Of a stretch of 64,000 nucleotides of DNA, positions 1 through 11,474 are shown one piece after another; the stretch's first letter is position 1; each line of letters starts with the position of its first letter. The stretch lies in assembly GCF_035917235.1 (NCBI RefSeq), contig NZ_CP108423.1:2607001-2671000 (forward strand), given 5' to 3'. The DNA is from Streptomyces sp. NBC_01294 (lineage in GTDB: Bacteria > Actinomycetota > Actinomycetes > Streptomycetales > Streptomycetaceae). Both the position numbers and the translations under genes were made by a program. The notes beneath the pieces were generated by a model. That model ran no database searches, had not been told where the DNA came from, and saw only the letters and a list, made by a program, of their open reading frames with translations.

Positions 1-2024
<2,024 letters not shown>

Positions 2025-2044
2025 GAGTCAGGTCCCTTCCGTCG

Positions 2045-3640
2045 TCACTTGGAGACGTTGACGGCCGGTGCGTCCTCGCCCAGGAGCTTGCCGTCCGAGG
2101 TCTCGAACTGGCGCTTGAAGCCGGCGATGGCGTCAGCGATGGACGTCAGGGTGTCGTCCGACATCTTGCCGCCGTCGGCGATGGAGGTGAGGAGGTCCTT
2201 GCGCTCGCGGCGCAGGTGCTCCAGCAGCTCCGACTCGAAGCGACGGATGTCGTTGACCGGGACGTCGTCCATCTTGCCGGTGGTGCCGGCCCAGACGGAG
2301 ATGACCTGCTCCTCGACGGGCATCGGCTGGTACTGGCCCTGCTTCAGCAGCTCGACCAGACGCTTGCCGCGCTCCAGCGAAGACTTCGACGCGGCGTCCA
2401 GGTCGGAACCGAAGGCGGCGAACGCCTCCAGCTCACGGTACTGGGCGAGGTCCAGGCGCAGACGGCCGGAAACCTGCTTCATGGCCTTGTGCTGGGCGGA
2501 ACCACCGACGCGGGAGACCGAGATGCCGACGTTCAGCGCCGGGCGCTGGCCCGCGTTGAACAGGTCGGACTCCAGGAAGCACTGGCCGTCGGTGATGGAG
2601 ATGACGTTGGTCGGGATGAACGCCGACACGTCGTTCGCCTTGGTCTCGACGATCGGCAGACCGGTCATCGAACCGGCGCCCATGTCGTCGGACAGCTTCG
2701 CGCAGCGCTCCAGCAGACGGGAGTGCAGGTAGAAGACGTCACCCGGGTAGGCCTCGCGGCCCGGCGGGCGGCGCAGCAGCAGCGACACGGCGCGGTAGGC
2801 GTCGGCCTGCTTCGACAGGTCGTCGAAGATGATCAGGACGTGCTTGCCGGCGTACATCCAGTGCTGGCCGATGGCGGAACCGGTGTACGGCGCCAGGTAC
2901 TTGAAGCCGGCCGGGTCGGACGCCGGGGCGGCGACGATCGTCGTGTACTCGAGCGCGCCTGCGTCTTCCAGGGCGCCGCGAACGGACGCGATGGTCGAGC
3001 CCTTCTGGCCGATGGCGACGTAGATGCAGCGAACCTGCTTGTTCACGTCGCCCGAGCGCCAGTTGTCGCGCTGGTTGATGATCGTGTCGACGGCCAGGGC
3101 GGTCTTACCCGTCTGACGGTCGCCGATGATCAGCTGACGCTGGCCGCGGCCGACGGGGACCATCGCGTCGATGGCCTTGTAGCCGGTCTGCATCGGCTCG
3201 TGGACCGACTTGCGGACCATGACGCCGGGGGCCTGCAGCTCGAGGGCGCGGCGGCCCTCGGTCGCGATCTCGCCGAGACCGTCGATCGGGTTGCCGAGCG
3301 GGTCGACAACGCGGCCGAGGTAACCCTCGCCGACGCCGACGGAGAGAACCTCACCGGTGCGCTGCACCGGCTGGCCCTCCTCGATACCGCTGAACTCGCC
3401 GAGGACGACCGCACCGATCTCGCGCTCCTCGAGGTTGAGGGCGAGACCGAGGGTGCCGTCCTCGAACTTCAGCAGCTCGTTCGCCATGGCGGAGGGCAGG
3501 CCCTCCACCTTCGCGATGCCGTCGCCGGCAACGCTGACCGTTCCGACCTCCTCGCGCGAGGCCGCGTCCGGCTGGTACGACTGGACAAAGTTCTCCAGTG
3601 CGTCCCGGATCTCCTCCGGCCGGATCGTGAGCTCCGCCAT
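2045..3640 (-). CDS. atpA: F1Fo ATP synthase subunit alpha
   Basis: This is the non-catalytic nucleotide-binding alpha subunit of F1 (531 residues). The start chosen is the ATG giving [20 protein letters not shown], which matches the family N-terminus. An upstream in-frame extension of 28 codons is possible but has no family support. The P-loop GDRQTGKTA, the conserved segment [15 protein letters not shown] and the alpha-type [11 protein letters not shown] segment are present. An AGGGA ribosome-binding site lies about 6 nt upstream. The gap to atpH is 129 nt, the widest within the F1 genes. Confidence 0.97.
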   Translation of the reverse strand: MAELTIRPEEIRDALENFVQSYQPDAASREEVGTVSVAGDGIAKVEGLPSAMANELLKFEDGTLGLALNLEEREIGAVVLGEFSGIEEGQPVQRTGEVLSVGVGEGYLGRVVDPLGNPIDGLGEIATEGRRALELQAPGVMVRKSVHEPMQTGYKAIDAMVPVGRGQRQLIIGDRQTGKTALAVDTIINQRDNWRSGDVNKQVRCIYVAIGQKGSTIASVRGALEDAGALEYTTIVAAPASDPAGFKYLAPYTGSAIGQHWMYAGKHVLIIFDDLSKQADAYRAVSLLLRRPPGREAYPGDVFYLHSRLLERCAKLSDDMGAGSMTGLPIVETKANDVSAFIPTNVISITDGQCFLESDLFNAGQRPALNVGISVSRVGGSAQHKAMKQVSGRLRLDLAQYRELEAFAAFGSDLDAASKSSLERGKRLVELLKQGQYQPMPVEEQVISVWAGTTGKMDDVPVNDIRRFESELLEHLRRERKDLLTSIADGGKMSDDTLTSIADAIAGFKRQFETSDGKLLGEDAPAVNVSK

Positions 3641-3769
3641 CTGGGTTCCCTGCTCTCCTTGTTGGGCCTGAAGCTTCTTTGGGGTCTGGGGGCGACCCCC
3701 AGGAATCTTCTGCAAGTTCTGCACGGCCCAACCGGGCCGCTAGGAATGCGTTGTTCTTTTGGTGGCTGG

Positions 3770-4585
3770 TCAGCCGGCCATGCGGCGGGACGCCTCTTCG
3801 ACGCGGTCCGCGATGGTGCCGTCGATGACCTCGTCGCCGACTCGCACCGAGATCCCGCCGAGGACCTCGGGGTCCACGTCGAGGTTCAGGTGCATCTGGC
3901 GGCCGTACAGCTTCGCCAGCACCGCGCCGAGACGCGCCTTCTGCACGTCGCTGAGCGGAACCGCGCTGGTCACGGTGGCGACCATGCGGTTGCGGCGCTC
4001 GGCGGCGAGCGTGGAAAGGGACTCGAGTCCCGCTTCCAGGCTACGTCCACGCGGAAGCGTGACGAGACGGACCACCAGGCGCTCGGTGACGGCGTTCGCC
4101 TTGCCGCCGAGCAGGCTGCGCAGCAGCTCGCTCTTGGCGGAGACGGTGGCCGCACGGTCGGTCAGCGCGGCACGCAGCTCGGTGCTCGAGGAGACGATCC
4201 GGCCGAAGCGGAAGATCTCGTCCTCGACGTTGTCGAGCGCGCCGCCCTGCTGGGCCGCCGTGAGGTCGGCGGTGGCCGCCAGCTCCTCCAGCGAGTCCAC
4301 CAGGTCGCGGGACTGCGACCAGCGGGACCGCACCATGCCGGACACCAGGTCGAGGGTCTCCCCGCCGACCTGACCGCCGAGCAGCCGACCGGCCAGCTCG
4401 GCCTTGGCCTCGCCTGCCTGCGCCGGGTCCGTGATGACCCGACGCAGCGAGACCTCACGGTCGAGCAGCGCGGTGACGGCAGCCAGCTCACCGGCGAGCT
4501 TCGCCGCGTCGACGGACGTGTTGTCCGTCAGCGCGTCGAGACGCTCACGCGCGGAGGCCAGCGCCTCGCGGCTCGCTCCGTTCAT
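3770..4585 (-). CDS. atpH: F1Fo ATP synthase subunit delta
   Basis: This is the delta (OSCP-like) subunit, which ties the top of the alpha3beta3 head to the b-subunit stator. The protein has 271 residues. Actinobacterial delta subunits are longer than the roughly 180-residue E. coli form, so this length is normal. The conserved C-terminal region VTSAVPLSDVQKARLGAVLA is followed by the glycine-rich end PEVLGGISVRVGDEVIDGT. The start overlaps the atpF stop by 4 nt (ATGA), so translation of the two is probably coupled. Confidence 0.95.
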   Translation of the reverse strand: MNGASREALASARERLDALTDNTSVDAAKLAGELAAVTALLDREVSLRRVITDPAQAGEAKAELAGRLLGGQVGGETLDLVSGMVRSRWSQSRDLVDSLEELAATADLTAAQQGGALDNVEDEIFRFGRIVSSSTELRAALTDRAATVSAKSELLRSLLGGKANAVTERLVVRLVTLPRGRSLEAGLESLSTLAAERRNRMVATVTSAVPLSDVQKARLGAVLAKLYGRQMHLNLDVDPEVLGGISVRVGDEVIDGTIADRVEEASRRMAG

Positions 4586-5124
4586 CGGGCTGCCTCGGCC
4601 TTCTCCTCAAGCTCGCTGAGGAAACGGTCGATGGTGCGGCTCTGCCGGGCGTGGTCCTCAAGGGACTCGCCGACGAGCTTTCCGGCCAGGTCGGTGGCGA
4701 GCTTGCCCACGTCCTGGCGCAGCGCCTGGGAAGCGGCCTTGCGGTCGGCCGCGATCTGGGCGTGGCCGGCAGCGATGATCTCCTCACGCTGCCGCTGGCC
4801 CTCTGCGCGCAGTTCTTCCTTGAGCGCAGTGCCCTGCTCCAGCGCTTCCTGGCGCAGGCGCGCGGCCTCGTGCCGGGCTTCGGCGAGCTGGGCCTTGTAC
4901 TGCTCCAGGACGCTCTGGGCCTCGGTCTGAGCGGCTTCCGCCTTCTCGATACCGCCCTCGATCGCCTCGCGGCGCTCTTCCAGAACCTTGTTGATGTTCG
5001 GGAGGAGCTTCTTCGCAAGGAAGCCGAAGACGATGACGAAGGCGATCAGACCGATGACGAGCTCGGGGAGCGGCGGGATGAGAGGACTCTGAATTTCCTC
5101 GGCCGCGAGAACCATGAGGTTCAC
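4582..5124 (-). CDS. atpF: F1Fo ATP synthase subunit b
   Basis: This is the peripheral stator subunit b of 180 residues. One N-terminal membrane helix (about residues 20-40, LVIGLIAFVIVFGFLAKKLL) is followed by a long charged helix rich in Glu, Ala and Arg that dimerises as a coiled coil. The start used is GTG (GTG-AAC-CTC) with AAAGG about 7 nt upstream. An in-frame ATG three codons later is an alternative. The stop overlaps the atpH start. Confidence 0.95.
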   Translation of the reverse strand: MNLMVLAAEEIQSPLIPPLPELVIGLIAFVIVFGFLAKKLLPNINKVLEERREAIEGGIEKAEAAQTEAQSVLEQYKAQLAEARHEAARLRQEALEQGTALKEELRAEGQRQREEIIAAGHAQIAADRKAASQALRQDVGKLATDLAGKLVGESLEDHARQSRTIDRFLSELEEKAEAAR

Positions 5125-5165
5125 ATCAGTGCCTTTCGTCTAGTGGATGGTCGTGAATCCGAAGA

Positions 5166-5447
<282 letters not shown>

Positions 5448-5467
5448 CTAAGGGTTCAGGGGGATGG

Positions 5468-6289
5468 TCAGTGGTGCTCTGCGACCGCGCCCTGAATGAA
5501 GCTGCAGGCCAGGAGCACGAAGACGTACGCCTGAACAGCCTGGATGAAGAGCTCGAAAGCCGTCATCACGAGGACCATGACGAACGAGACGCCCGCGTAG
5601 GCGATGCCGATCCCGTTCAGCAGGTACCAGCTGGCGATGGTGAAGAGCAGCAGCAGGGTGTGACCGGCGAACATGTTCGCGAACAGTCGGACCGCGTGGG
5701 TGAAGGGGCGGACCAGGACGTTCGAGAAGAACTCGATGACCATGACCATCGGCAGAACCGGGCCGAGCGACTTGTCGTAGCCCGTCAGGTTCTTGAAGCC
5801 CCCGACGAAGCCGTGACGCTTGAAGGTCACGCTCATCCAGATCACGTACACGATGGCCGCGAGGCCGGCCGGGTACGCGATGATCGCCGTCACCGGGAAC
5901 TGGGCCAGCGGAATGATGGACCAGAGGTTCAGCATCCAGACGAAGAAGAACAGCGAGACCATCAGGGGGACGTACTTCTCGCCCTCCTTCTTGCCCAGCG
6001 TCTCGTACACGATGCCGCGGCGTACGAAGTCGTACCCGGCCTCGGCGACCATCTGGAGCTTGCCCGGGACAACCTTCGGCTTGCGGAAGGCCAGCCAGAA
6101 GAAGCCGACGATGACGACCGTGCCGAGCAAGGCCAGCAGCATCGTCTTGTTGAAGTAGGTGTTGCTGTCCGCGTTGCCGAAGATCGGCTCGAACAGGAAC
6201 GAGTGCAGACCGGGAGCCGGGAAGCCACAACCGTCGAAGATGTGGCAGTCGGTCTCGAAGGCGAGCACCGTCGTCGGATCAGCACTCAC
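5468..6289 (-). CDS. atpB: F1Fo ATP synthase subunit a
   Basis: This is the membrane stator subunit a, which forms the two proton half-channels against the c-ring. The protein has 273 residues from a GTG start (VSADPTTVLAFETDCHIF), chosen because AAGGAG sits 7 nt upstream. A longer in-frame form adds 12 residues without a ribosome-binding site. Several hydrophobic helices are visible. The essential arginine is in FTHAVRLFANMFAGH, and the C-terminal helix includes QAVQAYVFVLLACSFIQG. Confidence 0.96.
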   Translation of the reverse strand: MSADPTTVLAFETDCHIFDGCGFPAPGLHSFLFEPIFGNADSNTYFNKTMLLALLGTVVIVGFFWLAFRKPKVVPGKLQMVAEAGYDFVRRGIVYETLGKKEGEKYVPLMVSLFFFVWMLNLWSIIPLAQFPVTAIIAYPAGLAAIVYVIWMSVTFKRHGFVGGFKNLTGYDKSLGPVLPMVMVIEFFSNVLVRPFTHAVRLFANMFAGHTLLLLFTIASWYLLNGIGIAYAGVSFVMVLVMTAFELFIQAVQAYVFVLLACSFIQGAVAEHH

Positions 6290-6515
6290 CGCGGGCTCCT
6301 TCAGCGTGGCGCATAGGTACGGCAACCTCGTTGTGTCGGCGCGGCGCGCAGCCGCGGTTCGGCACTGGACTGGTGTTACGGATGGTGGGGCGGCAGTCAG
6401 GCATCGAGCCTCGCGATGGAACAGGCGTCAGCTTCAGATGCCCGCGCCCGCAGTGCCGCAGTTGGCACCGGACGATAGCAGGATCTCGAACGCCCACTTA
6501 TCCCGGCCCTACCCT

Positions 6516-6953
6516 TCACGACTTCGGCCCAGGGTTTTCGGGCTTGTCGCCCTTCGTCGAGTCCGGCTCGACGTAAAGAATCTTGGCCTTCATGTGAGCA
6601 CGGGTCTGCGCGGCGATCCACACGAGGGTGGTCGCCACGAGCGTGATCGCGAACGCCTTGGGGTGGAACAGGGTGGTGTTCTTGAACGCCGCGACAAACA
6701 CGAAAAGCAACAGGATCTGGGCCGTGTAGAGCATGAGCCCCATGGCCTGGAAGAGATGCGGGAGTGATTTCGCCGTGCGCTGCAGAACGACGAATCCGAT
6801 ACCCATGAAAAGAATCACGATCAGCGTCGCGATGACGGCCCCGATCACACCCTTGCCGCCGACGACCAGCCCGCTGATCACGGCGGCGAGAGCGCCGACG
6901 GCAGCGGTGGGTACGGCGGCTTGAAGGAGGAGTCGGACGTCATCTGACCGCAT
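6516..6953 (-). CDS. atpI: AtpI-like membrane protein of the ATP synthase operon
   Basis: This is a 145-residue protein with about four membrane helices, first gene of the atp operon. AtpI proteins are thought to help c-ring assembly or ion supply and are not part of the final enzyme. The start used is ATG giving MRSDDVRLLLQAAVPTAAVG, with GGAG about 9 nt upstream. An upstream extension of 28 codons is not supported. The gap to atpB is 226 nt and could hold a second promoter, but I found no convincing one. A Rex-like operator lies about 126 nt upstream. Confidence 0.85.
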   Translation of the reverse strand: MRSDDVRLLLQAAVPTAAVGALAAVISGLVVGGKGVIGAVIATLIVILFMGIGFVVLQRTAKSLPHLFQAMGLMLYTAQILLLFVFVAAFKNTTLFHPKAFAITLVATTLVWIAAQTRAHMKAKILYVEPDSTKGDKPENPGPKS

Positions 6954-7078
6954 GGCGGTTTGCTCCGCGTGGTGGTGGGGGCACTGGACTCGTACGGGAC
7001 GAGCGTAAGCCCGGTCCGAGAGGGAACCTCGGGCCAAGGGACCGTCGCACTACGGTCCTTCGGCTCTGTCGCCGGGTT

Positions 7079-7096
7079 TAGTGAACGGTATCACAA
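7079..7096 (-). promoter_or_regulatory. Probable Rex operator upstream of the atp operon
   Basis: The plus strand reads TAGTGAACGGTATCACAA, which matches the Rex consensus TTGTGAACGCGTTCACAA at 14 of 18 positions, with both outer half-sites nearly intact. On the minus strand it overlaps a -10-like TGTGATACC, as expected for a repressor site over the atpI promoter. Rex represses respiratory operons in streptomycetes when NADH/NAD is low. Binding here is inferred from the sequence. Confidence 0.6.
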
Positions 7097-7227
7097 ACTA
7101 TTTGATGAGAGCTTTACCTGCCGGATGTGCTGACTGTCACACATGAGAGGGACCCTGCGCGTGTGTGCGGGACAAGAGAGCGTCTTGTCTGCTAAAGGGC
7201 ATCCTTGTCCGACATGCGACCCGGCGG

Positions 7228-8562
7228 TCAGCGGGTGGATTCAGCCTTACGCCGGTCGGGGAAGCGCGAACGGGGGCCCACGGCGGTCGCTCCGTTGACG
7301 CCGGAGACGCCCGCCGCGATGGGCCTGGCGGGCTTCGGCTCCGCGCCCGAGGCGTCCCGTGCGGCCGCCTCCGCGGCGGCCTCGGCGGCCCGTGCGGCGT
7401 GCCGGTAGCGCGGCGGGACCAGACCCTCCGCCCAGCGCGGGGTGCGCGGGGTGAAGCGCGGCAGGAGCAGCAGGACCAGGCCGACCGCGCTCAGCATGGC
7501 GATCGCCATCACGATCCACATCGTGGCGGAGTGCACCGAGTACGCCACCGTGCCGAAGGCGATCAGCCCCGACCAGAAGTACATGATCATGACCGCGCGG
7601 CTGTGCGAATGCCCGAGTTCCAGCAGCCGGTGGTGCAGGTGTCCGCGGTCGGCCGCGAAGGGCGACTGGCCCTTCCACGTACGCCGGACGATGGCCAGGA
7701 CCAGGTCCGCCATCGGGATCGCGATGACCGTCAGGGGCAGGATCAGCGGGATGTAGGCGGGGAGCATCGCGTGGGTCGCGTTGCGCTCGCCACCCGCGAA
7801 GAGGGCCAGCGCGTCCGGGTCCACCTGACCGGTGAGGGAGATCGCGGAGGCGGCCAGCACCAGGCCGATGAGCATCGAGCCGGAGTCGCCCATGAAGATC
7901 CGGGCAGGGTGCATGTTGTGCGGCAGGAAGCCCAGGCACATGCCCATCAGGATCGCGGCGAAGAGGGTCGCGGGCGCGGCCGACTCGATGCCGTAGCCGA
8001 ACCAGATCCGGTACGCGTAGAGGAAGAGCGCGGCGGCGGCGATGCAGACCATGCCGGCGGCGAGGCCGTCGAGGCCGTCCACGAAGTTCACCGCGTTGAT
8101 GGTGATCACGACGAGGGCCACGGTGAGCAGGTTGCCCTGCCACTGGGTGAGCGGGACCGTGCCGATGCCCGGGACGGGGATCCACAGGATGGTCAGACCC
8201 TGCATGACCATCACGCCGGCGGAGATCATCTGAGCGCCGAGCTTGATCAGGGCGTCGAGCTCGAACTTGTCGTCGAGGACGCCGACCAGCCAGATCAGGG
8301 CCGCGCCGGAGAGCAGCGCGCGCGGTTCGTTCGACAGCTCGAAGACGCCGTTGAGGTTCCGCAGGTGGTCGGCGACCAGCAGTCCCGCGCACAGACCGCC
8401 GAACATGGCGATGCCGCCCAGCCGTGGCGTGGGCTCGCGGTGGACGTCGCGGGCACGGATCTCCGGCATGGCCCCGGCCGCGATCGCGAACTTCCGCACG
8501 GGCCCGGTCAGCAGGTAGGTCACCGCGACCGTGACGCAAAGCGTCAGCAGATATTCACGCAC
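7228..8562 (-). CDS. MraY/WecA-family polyprenyl-phosphate GlcNAc-1-phosphate transferase
   Basis: This integral membrane enzyme (444 residues, about 11 hydrophobic helices) probably transfers GlcNAc-1-phosphate from UDP-GlcNAc to decaprenyl or undecaprenyl phosphate. That step starts synthesis of cell-wall linked polymers. Family motifs are the Asp pair in WLVGVLDDKFELDALIKLGA, the magnesium-binding NAVNFVDGLDGLAAG, and RGHLHHRLLELGHSH, which resembles the WecA/TagO His loop rather than MraY. The C-terminal 55 residues are a low-complexity cytoplasmic tail. The start is GTG (VREYLLTLCVTVAVTYLL) with GGGGCAG upstream; a GTG 13 codons earlier is possible. Exact substrate is not provable here. 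Confidence 0.85.
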   Translation of the reverse strand: MREYLLTLCVTVAVTYLLTGPVRKFAIAAGAMPEIRARDVHREPTPRLGGIAMFGGLCAGLLVADHLRNLNGVFELSNEPRALLSGAALIWLVGVLDDKFELDALIKLGAQMISAGVMVMQGLTILWIPVPGIGTVPLTQWQGNLLTVALVVITINAVNFVDGLDGLAAGMVCIAAAALFLYAYRIWFGYGIESAAPATLFAAILMGMCLGFLPHNMHPARIFMGDSGSMLIGLVLAASAISLTGQVDPDALALFAGGERNATHAMLPAYIPLILPLTVIAIPMADLVLAIVRRTWKGQSPFAADRGHLHHRLLELGHSHSRAVMIMYFWSGLIAFGTVAYSVHSATMWIVMAIAMLSAVGLVLLLLPRFTPRTPRWAEGLVPPRYRHAARAAEAAAEAAARDASGAEPKPARPIAAGVSGVNGATAVGPRSRFPDRRKAESTR

Positions 8563-8678
8563 GGGCTGCCCCAGATGTATCGCCGGCCATCTCAGCCCCA
8601 CACATTAGCTGCGATGTCCCCTCCTCCGAGGACGCGAGGGGACCGTATCCCGGTTGCAGTACGCCCTTCTTGTACCAG

Positions 8679-9908
8679 TTACTCCCTGTAAGGGGGAAAT
8701 TCGAGTGTGAGCTCATTGACCTCCGTACGTGTCTTCGCGCCATCGCCCTGCAGCGCGGCGGCGAACAACGTCGCGATCCGGAGCATCTCCGCCTCCCCCA
8801 TCCCCTGGGTGGTCACGGCGGCCGTGCCCAGCCGGACGCCCCGCTGATCCCCGTACGGGAGGGCGCAGGTGTCGAGCACGATCCCGGCGGCGGCCAGCCG
8901 GCCGCGGGCGGTCGGCCCGTCCATGCCCAGCGGGGCCGGGTCCGCGGTGAGCAGGTGCGTGTCGGTGCCGCCGGTGGTGATGGCGAACCCGCGCTCCTCG
9001 AGCGCGTCCGCCAGCACCCGGGCGTTGGCGACGACCCGGTGCGCGTACGTGGTGAAGGCCGGCCCGGCCGCCTCGCCGAAGGCCACGGCCTTGGCGGCGA
9101 TGGTGTGCATCTGCGCCCCGCCCTGTGTGAAGGGGAACACGGCCCGGTCGATGCGCTCGGCGAACTCGGAGCCGCACAGGATCATCCCGCCGCGCGGCCC
9201 GCGCAGCACCTTGTGCGTGGTCGCGCAGACGATGTCGGCGTAGGGCACGGGGCTGGGCGCGGCCCCGCCGGCCACCAGCCCGATCGGGTGGGCGGCGTCG
9301 GCGATCAGGTAGGCCCCGACCTCGTCGGCGATCTCCCGGAAGGCCGAGTACTCGGGGTGGCGCGGGTAGGAGATGGACCCGCACACGATGGCCTTCGGCC
9401 GGTGCGCGCGGGCGAGGTCCTGCACCTGCTGGTAGTCGATGAGGCCCGTCTCGGCGTCGACCCCGTACCCGACGAAGTCGAACCATCGCCCGGAGAAGTT
9501 GGCGGGCGACCCGTGGGTGAGGTGCCCCCCGTACGAGAGCCCCATCGCCAGCACGGTGTCCCCGGGGCGCAGCAGCGCGGCGTACGCGGCGAGCACGGCG
9601 GAGGAGCCGGAATGCGGCTGCACGTTGGCGTGCTCGGCCCCGAACAGCACCTTGGCCCGCTCGACGGCCATCCGCTCGGCCAGGTCGGCGTATTCGCACC
9701 CGCCGTGGTGCCGGGCGCCGGGATACCCCTCGGCGTACTTGTTGGCGAGCGCGGAGCCGAGCGCGGCGAGTACGGCGGTCGAGGTGAAGTTCTCCGCAGC
9801 ACTCAGCTGCAGCGTGCTGGCCTGCCGGTCCCGCTCCCCGGCGAGTACGTCGGCCATCTGCGGGTCCTGCCGGCGCAGCAGGTCCGTGGGCTGGGTGATG
9901 ACGCTCAT
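8679..9908 (-). CDS. glyA: Serine hydroxymethyltransferase
   Basis: This cytoplasmic PLP enzyme interconverts serine and glycine with tetrahydrofolate. The protein has 409 residues. The PLP-binding lysine is in ATTHKVLRGPRGG, and the cofactor aspartate region is LIADAAHPIGLVAGG. Substrate-loop segments SAAENFTS and NKYAEGYPGARHHGG are present. The start MSVITQPTDLLRRQDPQMAD has TGGAG about 8 nt upstream. The sequence is shorter and more divergent than the housekeeping form of many bacteria, so a second glyA elsewhere would not surprise. It sits between the phosphatase homologue and the GlcNAc transferase. Confidence 0.92.
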   Translation of the reverse strand: MSVITQPTDLLRRQDPQMADVLAGERDRQASTLQLSAAENFTSTAVLAALGSALANKYAEGYPGARHHGGCEYADLAERMAVERAKVLFGAEHANVQPHSGSSAVLAAYAALLRPGDTVLAMGLSYGGHLTHGSPANFSGRWFDFVGYGVDAETGLIDYQQVQDLARAHRPKAIVCGSISYPRHPEYSAFREIADEVGAYLIADAAHPIGLVAGGAAPSPVPYADIVCATTHKVLRGPRGGMILCGSEFAERIDRAVFPFTQGGAQMHTIAAKAVAFGEAAGPAFTTYAHRVVANARVLADALEERGFAITTGGTDTHLLTADPAPLGMDGPTARGRLAAAGIVLDTCALPYGDQRGVRLGTAAVTTQGMGEAEMLRIATLFAAALQGDGAKTRTEVNELTLEFPPYRE

Positions 9909-10012
9909 GGCGCGACTCCAGGGTGGTACCGGGTACCAGCCACTGTAGGCCGAGGCCACCCATCACGCCCGCTTTCACCCCGCCGACGCACATTCAGCCC
10001 CGCCGGGCCGAA

Positions 10013-10035
10013 TCCAGCCCCGCCGGCGTTTGAGG
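10013..10035 (-). repeat. Dispersed 23-bp intergenic repeat, copy 1
   Basis: The minus strand reads CCTCAAACGCCGGCGGGGCT followed by GGA. Exact copies occur at 50041-50063, 50093-50115 and 54341-54363 on the plus strand. This copy lies between glyA and the phosphatase homologue. GCCGGCG inside it is self-complementary. The function is unknown. Confidence 0.85.
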
Positions 10036-10124
10036 CGCGGGTCCGGGCAGCGCCCGGGAAACGGAGAAAGGGCGGGGCGGGGAGAGAAGCCCCGCGCAGC
10101 GGAGCACACACGCACCCCGCAGGG

Positions 10125-10781
10125 TCAACGCGGCGCGGTCACACCCGTCAGGGCCGTCACCACGGGATCCAGCGCCTGGTTGATCTCGTCGCCGATCGAC
10201 CGGAAGAAGGTGATCGGGGCCCCGTACGGGTCGTACACCTCGTCCGCGTCGGGCGACGGCGCCAGCAGCCACCCCCGCAGCGCGGCCGCGGCCCGCACCA
10301 GCGACCGCGCCCGCTCCACCATGCCGTCGTCCAGCGGCGGCAGCGTGGCCGGGTCTATGGCCCGCACCAGCCGGGTGAACTCCTTCAGCGTGAAGGTGCG
10401 CAGCCCCGCCGAATGACCCATCGAGATGACCTGCGCCCGGTGGTCACGGGTGGCGGTCAGGACGAGGTCGGCGCGTATGACGTGCTCGTCGAGGAGCTCC
10501 CGCCCGGTGAACCCGGAGGCGTCGGCCCCGAAGTCCGCCAGCACGGCGGCCGCGTTGGCCTCCATCGGGGCGCCCTCGTGGCCCCAGGTCCCCGCGCTCT
10601 CCACGATGAGGTCGCCGGTCACGATCCCGCCCAGCCGGTGCGACAGGGCGTGCCGCGTCAGCCGCTCGGTGATCGGCGAGCGGCACACGTTGCCGGTGCT
10701 GACGTGGAGTATGCGGAAAGTGTTTTCCTCGGCGCCCGCCGAGTGGTGCCACCCTGCTATGCCACGCCCCTCAGGGCTCAC
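10125..10781 (-). CDS. Low-molecular-weight protein-tyrosine-phosphatase homologue with Ser at the nucleophile position
   Basis: This is a 218-residue cytoplasmic protein of the LMW-PTP/arsenate-reductase fold. The P-loop reads HVSTGNVCRSPITE. The family motif is C-x5-R, and here the first position is Ser28 with Arg34 kept and the second Cys (Cys33) present. The general acid Asp184 is kept in VYDPYG. Loss of the thiol nucleophile suggests a phosphotyrosine-binding pseudophosphatase, or chemistry via Cys33. The GTG start overlaps the tsaC stop as GTGA, so it is translationally coupled to tsaC. About 20 extra residues precede the P-loop strand. Confidence 0.85.
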   Translation of the reverse strand: MSPEGRGIAGWHHSAGAEENTFRILHVSTGNVCRSPITERLTRHALSHRLGGIVTGDLIVESAGTWGHEGAPMEANAAAVLADFGADASGFTGRELLDEHVIRADLVLTATRDHRAQVISMGHSAGLRTFTLKEFTRLVRAIDPATLPPLDDGMVERARSLVRAAAALRGWLLAPSPDADEVYDPYGAPITFFRSIGDEINQALDPVVTALTGVTAPR

Positions 10782-11425
10782 GGGGCCACCTCGAGGTCGG
10801 GTACGACCTCCCGCAGCTGCTCGGCGGTCAGCGCCCCCTCGCGCAGCAGGACGGGAACCTTGCCGGTGACGTCGACGATCGACGACGGCTGGATGCCGGG
10901 CGTCGGGCCGCCGTCCAGGTACACGGACACGGAGTCCCCGAGCATCTCGCGCGCCGCGTCGCAGTCCTCGGGCGCCGGGTGCCCGGACAGGTTGGCGGAG
11001 GACACGGCCATCGGGCCGACCTCGGTCAGCAGCTCGATGGCGACGGGGTGCAGGGGCATCCGCACGGCCACGGTGCCCTGGGTGTCCCCCAGGTCCCACG
11101 CCAGCGACGGCTGGTGCTTGGCGACCAGCGTCAGCGCGCCCGGCCAGAAGGCGTCGACGAGCTCCCAGGCCTGCTCGGAGAAGTCCGTGACGAGGCCGTG
11201 CAGGGTGTTCGGGGAGCCGATGAGCACCGGGGTGGGCATGCCGCGGCCCCGCCCCTTGGCGGCGAGCAGGTCGTGGACGGCCTCCGGGCTGAACGCGTCC
11301 GCGCCGATCCCGTACAGGGTGTCGGTGGGCAGCACGACGAGCTCGCCGCGGCGCACGGCGGATGCGGCTTCACGCAGACCCGTCTTACGGTCCGTCGCGT
11401 CGTTGCAGTCGTATCGCCGGGCCAT
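10778..11425 (-). CDS. tsaC: L-threonylcarbamoyladenylate synthase (TsaC/Sua5/YwlC)
   Basis: This enzyme makes threonylcarbamoyl-AMP from threonine, bicarbonate and ATP, the first step of t6A37 formation in tRNAs that read ANN codons. The protein has 215 residues of YrdC fold. Visible motifs are LPTDTLYGIGADAFSPEAV, the KGRGRGMPTPVLIG loop and the substrate-site MAVSSANLSGHPAP. No Sua5 C-terminal domain is present, so it is the short TsaC type. The ATG has GAGGAGG 8 nt upstream. The gene lies 49 nt after prmC and overlaps the phosphatase homologue, an order common in actinobacteria. Confidence 0.93.
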   Translation of the reverse strand: MARRYDCNDATDRKTGLREAASAVRRGELVVLPTDTLYGIGADAFSPEAVHDLLAAKGRGRGMPTPVLIGSPNTLHGLVTDFSEQAWELVDAFWPGALTLVAKHQPSLAWDLGDTQGTVAVRMPLHPVAIELLTEVGPMAVSSANLSGHPAPEDCDAAREMLGDSVSVYLDGGPTPGIQPSSIVDVTGKVPVLLREGALTAEQLREVVPDLEVAP

Positions 11426-11474
11426 CAGCGGGCCTCCTCGTGCAGCAGGGTGGTGGCGGGAATCGTCGCGCCGG

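Noticed and set aside
2216..4930. 904-codon plus-strand open frame antisense to atpA, atpH and atpF
   Set aside because: Its composition is the Arg/Gly/Leu-rich shadow of high-GC genes on the other strand; the minus-strand frames are complete ATP synthase subunits.
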